A stretch of DNA of 5,837 bases from Desulfobulbaceae bacterium (GTDB lineage: Bacteria; Desulfobacterota; Desulfobulbia; Desulfobulbales; Desulfocapsaceae): the NCBI GenBank assembly GCA_030632405.1, contig DAOVUU010000186.1, positions 1 to 5,837 of the forward strand, read 5' to 3'. The position numbers and the translations under genes are program-made. Shown piece by piece: positions 1 to 5,837 of this stretch (positions are counted from its first letter, which is position 1; the number at the start of each line of letters is the position of its first letter). Below the pieces are notes generated by a model. The model was not told the DNA's origin, searched no databases, and was given only the letters and a program-made list of their open reading frames with translations.

Positions 1-828
1 GCTCGTCTCAACCGCCTGTTCCCCGTCCGGGTTGACTATGTTACCGCCCTCGGCTGCGATAATTTCAGTGACAAAATGGTGGATTTCTGGGAGCGTGAAG
101 GGGTTGGCAGTGAACTCGTCCTCCGTCAGAAAGGCGAGATGCCAGGACTCTTTTATATCCAACTCGACGAGAACGGCGAACGGCATTTCAGTTACTGGCG
201 AAGTGATGCTGCAGCAAAAAAGACCTTTGAGTATAAAAAAAGTCAATCTATACTGGATCGCCTCGGTGGTTACACCGCCATTTATCTGAGTGGTATAAGT
301 ATTGCAATTCTTACCCCTGTGAGTCGTGAACGTCTTTTCAAACGGTTGGCTCAACTTGCTGCTTCGGGAACAAGGATTTATCTGGATTACAATTACAGAC
401 CTCATCTCTGGAAATCAAACGAGGAAAGCAGAGAGGTTTACAGCGCAATCCTTCCCTTCTGCAACACGATCTTTGTCGGCCTGGATGAACTGGCTTCCAT
501 TTATGGTGTATCATCTATAGCTGCTGGTCATCATTATTTCGCGGATAAAAATGTACACGAATCGGTGATCAGGGGAGGTGCAGAACCCTGCTCAATCCAG
601 GTTGGAGAAGAAAATTTTGTCATTGCGGCGGAAAAAGTTACAAAGGTAGTAGACACCACAGCAGCCGGCGATTCCTTTAGCGCCGCATATCTGCTTGCCA
701 GGAATTCAGGTTTTTCAGCTCCAAAAGCTGCTCAAATTGCTCATCGTATGGCAGCCTATGTTATTGGGCATAAAGGATCCATTGCCCCGATTGAAGCCAT
801 GCCCGATTTTGTTGATTTTCTTGATTAA
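1..828 (+). CDS. kdgK: 2-dehydro-3-deoxygluconate kinase (PfkB/ribokinase family), 5' end missing
   Basis: This cytoplasmic kinase phosphorylates KDG to KDPG with ATP, the step just before KDPG aldolase. The reading frame is open from base 1, so the gene starts left of the window; 275 residues are visible. From remembered E. coli KdgK, roughly 35-40 N-terminal residues, including the first substrate-binding glycines, are missing. The internal ATG at 76 is not the start, because conserved sequence (YVTALG, visible residues 13-18) lies before it. Supporting motifs are LPG-like MPGLFY and the YWR segment, YLSGIS (95-100), NYRP (131-134), and the PfkB signature DTTAAGDSF (218-226) with predicted catalytic base Asp224. 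The tail with EAMPDF is also KdgK-like. The usual KRG segment reads RGG here (191-193), a small deviation. It is the first visible gene of a plus-strand run, 33 bp before the SDR. The family is secure; KDG as substrate is supported by the neighbours uxaE and uxaA. Confidence 0.9.
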   Translation, partial: ARLNRLFPVRVDYVTALGCDNFSDKMVDFWEREGVGSELVLRQKGEMPGLFYIQLDENGERHFSYWRSDAAAKKTFEYKKSQSILDRLGGYTAIYLSGISIAILTPVSRERLFKRLAQLAASGTRIYLDYNYRPHLWKSNEESREVYSAILPFCNTIFVGLDELASIYGVSSIAAGHHYFADKNVHESVIRGGAEPCSIQVGEENFVIAAEKVTKVVDTTAAGDSFSAAYLLARNSGFSAPKAAQIAHRMAAYVIGHKGSIAPIEAMPDFVDFLD

Positions 829-861
829 TTTTTTTAAAACTATACACTTTAGGAGCATATT

Positions 862-1626
862 ATGGAATTAACTCTTGCAGGTAAGACAGCCTTTGTTACC
901 GGAGGAAATATAGGAATTGGTCGTGCTGTAGCACTCTCTCTTGCCCGCTGTGGAGCAGATGTTGCGCTGACTTACTTCTCTCATTCGACAGAGGGTAAAG
1001 AGACGGTAAAGGCCATTGAAAAACTGGGCCGAAAGGCATTTGGCTACCAACTGGATGCAACAAACAGCAAACAGGTCAACGAAGTGGTAGAAGAGGTCGC
1101 CCAGAACCTCGGTGGTCATATCGATATTCTCATGAATAATGCAGGACATCTTGTCGGAAGAGCATCCATCACCGATATGACAGATGAGCATTGGTTCCAA
1201 ACCATCAATGTCAATCTGTCTAGCACCTTCTTTTGCACACGGGCTGTTTTACCTTTCATGAATACTGGCTGGGGGCGTATTGTTAATATGTCCTCCCTGG
1301 CAGCCCGGAATGGAGGTGGAAACGGTGCTACAGCATATGCCGCATCAAAAGGAGCGATAATAGCTTTTACCCGGGGATTAAGTAAAGAAGTTGCAGATCA
1401 GGGGATAACCGTTAACGCTGTTGCCCCCGGACTTATACTGGAAACACCTTTTCACGAAACTTTCAACACCGAAGCTGGTATACAGGGAGCAATCGACAGT
1501 ACTCCGCTGAAACGCGGAGGGACCCCTGATGATGTCGCTAATGCAATACTCTATTTTGCAACCGAGCTTGGATCGTTCATTACCGGTGAAATTATTGAAA
1601 TTAACGGTGGTTTGTATTTTGCGTAA
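862..1626 (+). CDS. SDR-family NAD(P)-dependent oxidoreductase, FabG-like, substrate unknown
   Basis: A classical short-chain dehydrogenase/reductase of 254 residues, the normal length for the family. Visible motifs are the cofactor glycine motif TGGNIGIG (13-20), NNAG (92-95), predicted catalytic tetrad Asn118, Ser145, Tyr159 and Lys163 (YAASK), PG (189-190), and the C-terminal ING-G segment. No acidic residue stands at the end of the second beta strand (TYFSHS, 37-42), which would be compatible with NADP(H); this is inference. The start is well supported by AGGAG at 851-855, 6 nt before the ATG. Automatic annotation would probably say 3-oxoacyl-ACP reductase. However, its place between KDG kinase and gluconokinase argues for oxidation or reduction of a sugar acid, for example a keto-aldonate (KduD- or IdnO-like role) or fructuronate/mannonate. 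The exact substrate cannot be read from the sequence. Confidence 0.88.
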   Translation: MELTLAGKTAFVTGGNIGIGRAVALSLARCGADVALTYFSHSTEGKETVKAIEKLGRKAFGYQLDATNSKQVNEVVEEVAQNLGGHIDILMNNAGHLVGRASITDMTDEHWFQTINVNLSSTFFCTRAVLPFMNTGWGRIVNMSSLAARNGGGNGATAYAASKGAIIAFTRGLSKEVADQGITVNAVAPGLILETPFHETFNTEAGIQGAIDSTPLKRGGTPDDVANAILYFATELGSFITGEIIEINGGLYFA

Positions 1627-1690
1627 AAGAGAAAATAAAAATTACAGTTCCCTGTTATCCAAGTCCATTATTGAAAATAACTTTGAAGAT

Positions 1691-1706
1691 GTTTGCTTTA
1701 GCAAGC
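1691..1706 (+). other. small hairpin in the SDR-gntK gap
   Basis: GTTTGC (1691-1696) can pair with GCAAGC (1701-1706), with one G-T wobble and a TTTA loop. A run of five T follows at 1714-1718, after a 7-nt interval, so it is not a canonical terminator. The 126-bp gap (1627-1752) is the longest on the plus strand and holds no gene that I can support. The hairpin could be a weak terminator, a processing site, or chance. Confidence 0.22.
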
Positions 1707-1738
1707 CCCAAACTTTTTATCGCTTTTCTTTAGATCAA

Positions 1739-1745
1739 GAGGGAG
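1739..1745 (+). promoter_or_regulatory. ribosome-binding site deciding the gntK start
   Basis: GAGGGAG lies 7 nt before the ATG at 1753. Another ATG at 1748 is out of frame, only 2 nt from this site, and opens just a six-codon frame (stop at 1766-1768). Spacing and protein conservation both favour 1753 as the gluconokinase start. Confidence 0.65.
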
Positions 1746-1752
1746 ATATGGA

Positions 1753-2241
1753 ATGGTCATTGTTCTAATTGGTCCAATGGGCTGCGGTAAAACAACCATT
1801 GGAGAAATATTAGCAAAAAAACTGAGCTGGGATTTTTTCGATGGTGATGATTTTCACCCTGAAGAAAACAAATTAAAGATGGCCGAGGGTATTCCGCTGG
1901 ATGATGCAGCCAGGGAACCCTGGCTGCATACGTTGCACCAGATCATTAAAAATCATTTGGCAGATAAAAAAGGTATGATTCTGGCCTGCTCTGCTTTAAA
2001 GAGAAAATATCGTGCAATGCTTGGTATAGATCAGGAACAGGTGTTCTCAGTTTTTCTAAAAGGTTCTTTTACATTGCTGAATGACAGAATCAGCGATCGA
2101 TCTCACGAGTACATGTCAGCAAGTTTACTGCAAAGTCAGCTGGATACAATGGAAGAGCCAGAAAGAGGTTTAAGTGTTGATATTTCAGAAACGCCTGAAC
2201 AGATCTGCCAGACAATTATTAATAAACTTTCAGTATCCTGA
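1753..2241 (+). CDS. gntK: gluconokinase (GntK/IdnK family P-loop kinase)
   Basis: Predicted to transfer phosphate from ATP to D-gluconate, giving 6-phosphogluconate for the Entner-Doudoroff or pentose phosphate route; soluble and cytoplasmic. It has 162 residues, typical of GntK. Visible motifs are Walker A GPMGCGKTT (7-15), the substrate region DGDDFHP (30-36), the AREPW segment (53-57), CSALKRKYR (79-87), FLKGSF near residue 101, and the SLLQSQLDTMEEP region near the C-terminus. The P-loop sequence is closer to the shikimate-kinase style (GxMGxGK) than to the usual GVSGSGKS of gluconokinases, but all other segments are GntK-like. It ends 39 bp before uxaE. In a hexuronate cluster it might serve gluconate or another aldonate made by the adjacent SDR; that is inference. 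Family assignment is firm, substrate less so. Confidence 0.9.
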   Translation: MVIVLIGPMGCGKTTIGEILAKKLSWDFFDGDDFHPEENKLKMAEGIPLDDAAREPWLHTLHQIIKNHLADKKGMILACSALKRKYRAMLGIDQEQVFSVFLKGSFTLLNDRISDRSHEYMSASLLQSQLDTMEEPERGLSVDISETPEQICQTIINKLSVS

Positions 2242-2280
2242 AAAACCAGCTTATTCTTCACATTTAATCCAGGAGATTTA

Positions 2281-3525
2281 ATGCAAATTGCTAAATATTC
2301 ATTAGGTACAGGTGATCGCTTTGGTCTCCAGGGCAAAGCACAATTAGCAGCCATCGAAAAGGCACGGAGAAGAGGCGTTGAACTGAGTATCGTCTGGAAT
2401 AAATCCCATCGTGAACACTGCATCGTAGGGAGCAGTCCGCAGGACGTGCGAAATGAGGCAGACAAAGCAGTAAAAGACTTGAACTACCAGGGACAGTACT
2501 TTGTTGATGCTGACCATATCGGGATTGATAATGTGGACCTCTTTATGGACAGCAGCGATTTCTTTACCCTTGATGTAGCTGATTTCATCGGTAGAAAGAG
2601 TGATAAGAAAAGTCTCACTGCCTTTTTGGAAAAGCAAAGCAGATTCATTGGCAAGCTTACTATTCCCGGTATAAATCGACCACTGGAGGTGAGTAAAGAG
2701 GAACTGCAATCCATTGCTGAAAAATATCTTTACGCTGTTCAGGAAGCCGGGAAAATATATCGTTATATTAAAGAAAAAAGGAATGGCGAAGATTTTGTAA
2801 CCGAAGTATCCATGGATGAGACAGCAAAACCACAGAGTCCTGTTGAAATGCTTTTCATACTGGCTGCCCTGGCAGATGAAAAAATTCCAGCGCAGACCAT
2901 TGCCCCGAAGTTCTCTGGCCGCTTCAATAAAGGTGTTGATTACATTGGAGATGTGAACCAATTTCATCAGGAATTCGATGAAGATCTCTGCATTATACAA
3001 TTTGCAGTAGAACATTTCGACCTGCCTTCCGACCTTAAACTCAGTGTCCATTCAGGGAGTGATAAGTTCTCAATTTACGGATCTATCCGTGAATTAATCA
3101 GGAGACACGATGCGGGAATCCATGTCAAAACAGCAGGCACTACATGGCTTGAAGAGCTGATTGGACTGGCCGAAGCTGGAGGAAAGGGGCTTGAGATTGC
3201 GAAACAGATTTATATCTCATCCTATGGGCGTTTCGATGAGCTCTGTGCTCCCTACGTCTCAGTTATCGATATTGATCGAAATGCACTGCCAACAGTTGCC
3301 GAGGTGACAAACTGGACCAGCCTCCAATTTGTTGATGCACTCCGGCATGATCAAGATTGCCCGGAGTATGATGTCAATCTCCGTCAATTGCTCCATGTGG
3401 GCTATAAAGTCGCGGCAGAAATGGGACAGACATATATGGATGCTCTCTATGAGAATGAGGATATTGTTGCAAAAAACGTTACTGAAAACCTGTTTGATCG
3501 CCATATAAAGCCATTGTTTCTATAG
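2281..3525 (+). CDS. uxaE: tagaturonate epimerase family protein UxaE
   Basis: The family member characterised in Thermotoga interconverts D-tagaturonate and D-fructuronate, bypassing the reduction-oxidation detour between the galacturonate and glucuronate branches. The 414-residue product carries the conserved blocks I associate with the family: GTGDRF (9-14), WNKSHREH (39-46), VDADHI (75-80), DSSDFFTLDVADFIG (90-104), TEVSMDET (174-181), APKFSGRFNKGVDY (208-221), LSVHSGSDKFSIY (254-266), HVKTAGTTWLEE (281-292), RHDQDCP (355-361) and LLHVGYK (370-376). Several conserved His, Asp and Glu residues could bind a metal, but I cannot assign individual ligands. There is no signal peptide or membrane segment. 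AGGAG at 2271-2275 precedes the ATG by 5 nt. The gene follows gntK by 39 bp and converges with uxaA, whose product uses the reduced form of the same intermediate. The family is confident; activity on tagaturonate specifically is inferred from family and context. Confidence 0.88.
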   Translation: MQIAKYSLGTGDRFGLQGKAQLAAIEKARRRGVELSIVWNKSHREHCIVGSSPQDVRNEADKAVKDLNYQGQYFVDADHIGIDNVDLFMDSSDFFTLDVADFIGRKSDKKSLTAFLEKQSRFIGKLTIPGINRPLEVSKEELQSIAEKYLYAVQEAGKIYRYIKEKRNGEDFVTEVSMDETAKPQSPVEMLFILAALADEKIPAQTIAPKFSGRFNKGVDYIGDVNQFHQEFDEDLCIIQFAVEHFDLPSDLKLSVHSGSDKFSIYGSIRELIRRHDAGIHVKTAGTTWLEELIGLAEAGGKGLEIAKQIYISSYGRFDELCAPYVSVIDIDRNALPTVAEVTNWTSLQFVDALRHDQDCPEYDVNLRQLLHVGYKVAAEMGQTYMDALYENEDIVAKNVTENLFDRHIKPLFL

Positions 3526-3550
3526 ATTTATTTCTGACTATAGCGAAACA
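3515..3550. terminator. candidate bidirectional terminator/hairpin across the uxaE-uxaA stop codons
   Basis: Bases 3515-3525 (TGTTTCTATAG) pair with 3538-3550 (CTATAGCGAAACA): six pairs next to a 12-nt loop, a 2-nt CG bulge, then five more pairs. The TAG stop of uxaE and the TAG stop of uxaA (CTA on this strand) each lie in one arm, and the loop is the whole 12-bp intergenic gap. On the plus strand the stem is followed by a loosely T-rich ATCTCTTTT; on the minus strand there is no clear T-run. The stem is AT-rich, so intrinsic termination is possible but not certain. Confidence 0.4.
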
Positions 3551-5187
3551 TCTCTTTTCCAGGGAATGAAGTCATCCTGCCCCAGATTTACTGCTTTTGT
3601 ACGATAGGTACCACTCGCGGTTTGTACACAGAGAGTCAGCAACTCTTTGGCCAGAGTTTTTATTGTTTTTTTACCGGAAATGACTGGGCCGGCATCAAAA
3701 TCAATCATATGGGCAAGTCGCTCGGCAATTGCAGAATTACTGGAGACTTTGATTACTGGGACAACCGGATTACCGGTTGGAGTACCAAGACCTGTTGAGA
3801 ATATGATCAGGTTTGCACCTGATCCTGCCAGAGCCGTAGTTGATTCTACATCGTTACCAGGGGTACAGAGGAGATTAAGGCCCTTTTGGGTCAAAGGCTC
3901 TGGATAGTCCAGCACGTCAACAATTGGCGCTGTCCCTCCTTTTTTTGCAGCACCGGCCGATTTCATGGCATCTGTTATCAGACCGTCTTTGATATTTCCA
4001 GGTGAAGGATTCATATCAAAATCCACCCCGACCAATTGCACCTGCTCACGATACGTGTTTATCAACTCCAGAAAGCGATCTGCTTTCCCCGGGGTAATGC
4101 AGCGAGCCGTCAGTTCATTCTCAACCCCGCAAAGTTCTGGGAATTCAGACAGCATAGCACTTGCACCGGAACCAATGAGATGATCAACGGTTCTGCCAAT
4201 GACCGGGTTTGCTGAAATCCCGGAAAAACCATCTGAACCGCCGCATTCAACACCGACAACCAGTTCGTTTACCGGTACAGGTTCACGTCTAACCTTATTG
4301 GCCTCCTGCAGGCCGAGCAAAGTTTTCTGAATAACGACTTCTGTCATATCTTGTGGCCCACGCCACAATTGCCTGTCAAAAAACAAAATCGGCTTCCTGC
4401 ACCCTGGATCTCGCAATTCAATTTCTTTTTTTAGCAGGGAAACTTCTGCGTTTTGACAGCCGAGGCTGATAACAGTGGCCCCAGCCACATTAGGATGGGT
4501 AATATAGCCTGCAAGAAGACCGCACAGCAACTTTGCGTCACCGCGTGTACCACCGCATCCAGCGCTATGGGTTAAAAACTTGAGACCATCTACATTGGGA
4601 AAAACAGGGGATGTATAATGTTCGTCTATGGGTTCTGCGATAATTGGGTGATCTTGGTGGATTGAGCCGGATTGCATCTGCCGGACCAGCTCACAGGTAA
4701 AAACTTCATACCGTGACGCTTTTTTAAAACCAAGGGCTTGTGGCAGAATGTCTTTAAGGGACAGTAGTTCCTGGTTCGAGCAGAAAACAAGGGGAACGAA
4801 AATCCAATAATTGGCAGTGCCTACCCCGCCATTACTGCGTCTAAATCCCATGAATTCCTGTGGAACAGTCCCTGCCGGCTCTGGAGGAATCCATTTATAT
4901 TGTTTTTTTTCTTCTGCATAGGCTGTGGTAGCATGACGCAGATTTTGGGTAGTAATCAACTCACCTGCCTGAATAAAACGGGTCGCAACACCAACCGTCA
5001 CTCCGTACATGAACGCGTTATCACCACTATTGAGGTCACAGAGCGCAAATTTATGTTTTTTGGGTATATCCTGTTTGAGTTTAACTGAATTGGTGCCAAT
5101 CGCTACAGTTGTACCGTTATCGAGTGACTGCAGGGCAACAATAAGATTGTCCTGCTCATCGATTTGCAGGAAGGAATGTTTATTCAT
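3538..5187 (-). CDS. uxaA: altronate dehydratase, single-chain long form (UxaA family)
   Basis: UxaA dehydrates D-altronate to KDG, the substrate of the kinase at the left edge; the enzyme is cytoplasmic and metal dependent. The 549-residue protein has an N-terminal SAF-like domain (about 1-90, with KHKFALCDL at 44-52 and MYGVTVG at 60-66). A linker follows at about 90-112, then the large UxaA/GarD catalytic region. Key motifs are GFRRSNGGVGTANYW (114-128), HSAGCGG (207-213), SLGCQNAE (241-248), ECGGSDGFSGI (314-324), DFDMNPSPGN (389-398), and GTPTGNPVVPVIK (468-480). The cysteine-rich glycine motifs are candidate metal or substrate sites. It is longer than E. coli UxaA (about 495 residues), mainly through the linker and the segment at about 140-200, as in long-form homologues. 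Galactarate dehydratase is the main alternative within the family; the UxaE neighbour favours altronate. It lies 79 bp downstream of the dehydrogenase on the same strand, so the two are likely co-transcribed. Confidence 0.88.
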   Translation of the reverse strand: MNKHSFLQIDEQDNLIVALQSLDNGTTVAIGTNSVKLKQDIPKKHKFALCDLNSGDNAFMYGVTVGVATRFIQAGELITTQNLRHATTAYAEEKKQYKWIPPEPAGTVPQEFMGFRRSNGGVGTANYWIFVPLVFCSNQELLSLKDILPQALGFKKASRYEVFTCELVRQMQSGSIHQDHPIIAEPIDEHYTSPVFPNVDGLKFLTHSAGCGGTRGDAKLLCGLLAGYITHPNVAGATVISLGCQNAEVSLLKKEIELRDPGCRKPILFFDRQLWRGPQDMTEVVIQKTLLGLQEANKVRREPVPVNELVVGVECGGSDGFSGISANPVIGRTVDHLIGSGASAMLSEFPELCGVENELTARCITPGKADRFLELINTYREQVQLVGVDFDMNPSPGNIKDGLITDAMKSAGAAKKGGTAPIVDVLDYPEPLTQKGLNLLCTPGNDVESTTALAGSGANLIIFSTGLGTPTGNPVVPVIKVSSNSAIAERLAHMIDFDAGPVISGKKTIKTLAKELLTLCVQTASGTYRTKAVNLGQDDFIPWKRDVSL

Positions 5188-5196
5188 GAATTTTTT

Positions 5197-5202
5197 TCCC
5201 TC
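5197..5202 (-). promoter_or_regulatory. ribosome-binding site of uxaA
   Basis: On the minus strand GAGGGA is followed by an A-rich spacer and the ATG at 5187. The GAGGG core ends 10 nt before the start, slightly long but workable. The family N-terminus fits a start here, and no better upstream in-frame start was seen. Confidence 0.55.
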
Positions 5203-5223
5203 TTCGGCTGTTGCCCTTCGGCT
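5202..5223. repeat. short tandem-like direct repeat in the dehydrogenase-uxaA gap
   Basis: CTTCGGCT occurs at 5202-5209 and again at 5216-5223, 14 bp apart start to start; on the minus strand this is two copies of AGCCGAAG. It lies in the 79-bp intergenic region just upstream of the uxaA ribosome-binding site. It could be a regulator half-site pair or simple chance; no known operator consensus was recognised. Confidence 0.3.
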
Positions 5224-5266
5224 AAGCTGCTGGCTCCAAAACCGGTAATCTTTCTTTCAGAACACA

Positions 5267-5837
5267 CTAAAATTCAACCATGGCTTTAATTACCCTGGCC
5301 TCAGGACTCGTCCACTGCTGAAAATGATCAATCAGGTTTTCGAACCTGCAGCGGTGGGTGATAAGCGGATTCGTAACTACATGCCCTTTTTCCATGCATT
5401 CCATAACCCACAAAAAATCTTCCCGACAAGCATTTCGACTACTTAAAAGAGTGGTTTCCCGTTTATGAAATTCCGGATCCGGGAAGCAGATATCAGCCAT
5501 AACCAAACTGACCAAAACATATTTGCCTCCATGAGCCAGGTAAAGAAAATTATCCATCATTGATTTTTGACTGCCGGTGGCATCAAAAATTACTGTAGGG
5601 AAATTTCCATCAGTGAGTTCATTAAGCCGTTCTTTGATATCCACTACTCCAGCCTGGATGGTGTGATCAATGTCAATATGCTTTGCGGCAAAGGCCAGAC
5701 GTTCTTCAGAAACGTCAAGCACAATCACAGAGCCTCCTGCGATCCGGGCAAACTGCATCAACCCCAGACCGATGGGGCCTGCCCCGACTACCAGAATCTT
5801 TTCACTTTTTTGGATTTCTGCTCGACGAACGGCATGA
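5267..5837 (-). CDS. zinc-type medium-chain alcohol dehydrogenase (MDR family), 5' end missing
   Basis: Only the C-terminal 189 residues are visible; the reading frame is open to the right edge, so the catalytic zinc-binding GroES-like domain and the start lie outside. The TTG/ATG codons near 5761 are internal, because the Rossmann motif lies upstream of them. Visible features are the nucleotide-binding motif GAGPIG (visible residues 18-23), Asp41 at the end of the next strand (VIVLD), which favours NAD(H) over NADP(H), FDATG in the middle, and FHKRETTLLSSRN, characteristic of a sugar-acid dehydrogenase-like subgroup. The end KAMVEF is typical of the family. With uxaA following by 79 bp, the likely substrate is a hexonate/hexulosonate pair, such as altronate-tagaturonate, or L-galactonate-tagaturonate as for E. 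coli LgoD. The family is secure; the substrate is inference from context. Confidence 0.85.
   Translation of the reverse strand, partial: HAVRRAEIQKSEKILVVGAGPIGLGLMQFARIAGGSVIVLDVSEERLAFAAKHIDIDHTIQAGVVDIKERLNELTDGNFPTVIFDATGSQKSMMDNFLYLAHGGKYVLVSLVMADICFPDPEFHKRETTLLSSRNACREDFLWVMECMEKGHVVTNPLITHRCRFENLIDHFQQWTSPEARVIKAMVEF

Noticed and set aside
76..828. Complete kinase gene starting at the ATG at 76
   Set aside because: The frame is open to base 1 and conserved KDG-kinase residues precede this ATG, so the gene is truncated by the window edge rather than starting here.
818..846. Possible promoter upstream of the SDR (TATACA at 841-846)
   Set aside because: No acceptable -35 element at the right spacing, and the 33-bp gap points to co-transcription with the KDG kinase gene.
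868..1200. A 110-codon open frame on the minus strand opposite the SDR gene
   Set aside because: The plus-strand SDR has all its catalytic motifs across this stretch; the antisense product has no recognisable features.
1693..1720. Possible internal promoter before gntK (TTGCTT, 16 bp, TTTTAT)
   Set aside because: Only three of six and four of six consensus matches in an AT-rich gap; this level of match is expected by chance.
1748..1768. Six-codon frame (ATG at 1748) overlapping the gntK start, as a possible leader peptide
   Set aside because: The ATG is only 2 nt from the GGGAG core, too close for good initiation, and the encoded peptide shows no attenuation-like codon pattern.
2344..3051. 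A 235-codon open frame on the minus strand opposite uxaE
   Set aside because: It lies entirely antisense to a strongly conserved family gene, shows no recognisable motif and has no operon context; it is best explained as a shadow of uxaE codon use.
3538..5187. Galactarate dehydratase (GarD) as the identity of the UxaA-family gene
   Set aside because: It cannot be fully excluded within this family, but the adjacent tagaturonate epimerase and KDG kinase fit altronate better, and no galactarate/glucarate genes are present.
5267..5761. Short stand-alone 164-codon dehydrogenase gene starting near 5761
   Set aside because: The same frame continues to the right edge and encodes the Rossmann GAGPIG motif just upstream, so this is the C-terminal part of a normal-length gene.

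Overview
The window is a bacterial gene cluster for breaking down sugar acids (hexuronates and aldonates). All seven genes are metabolic enzymes. No transporter, regulator, RNA gene, mobile element or CRISPR array is visible. Base composition looks moderate and slightly AT-leaning, genes are tightly packed, and AGGAG or GAGGG ribosome-binding sites precede the starts. This fits a heterotrophic, probably Gram-negative bacterium. The sequence alone does not fix the phylum, and the presence of a tagaturonate epimerase (UxaE) only suggests a lineage outside the classical enterobacterial hexuronate pathway.

Layout. The left block (1-3525) is on the plus strand: the C-terminal part of a 2-keto-3-deoxygluconate (KDG) kinase, a FabG-like short-chain dehydrogenase (SDR), a GntK-type gluconokinase and a tagaturonate epimerase, UxaE. 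The gaps are 33, 126 and 39 bp, as in an operon. The right block (3538-5837) is on the minus strand: a zinc-type alcohol dehydrogenase that enters from the right edge, followed 79 bp later by a long-form altronate dehydratase, UxaA. The two blocks converge, with only 12 bp between the stop codons of uxaE and uxaA. An AT-rich inverted repeat spans both stops. No stretch of more than 300 bp lacks a gene.

Pathway reading (family knowledge plus inference). D-Tagaturonate is the branch point. UxaE can epimerise it to D-fructuronate, which feeds a mannonate branch. Alternatively it can be reduced to D-altronate and dehydrated by UxaA to KDG. KDG kinase then makes KDPG for aldolase cleavage. The dehydrogenase upstream of uxaA could be the tagaturonate/altronate oxidoreductase, or could form tagaturonate from L-galactonate. 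The SDR and gluconokinase could form a second small route (keto-aldonate to gluconate to 6-phosphogluconate). UxaC, UxaB, UxuA, UxuB and the aldolase are not in the window, so neither branch is complete here.

Nothing in the window proves a wholly new system. The points most worth checking are the coexistence of UxaE and UxaA in convergent operons, the unassigned substrates of the two dehydrogenases, and the hairpin at the convergent junction.
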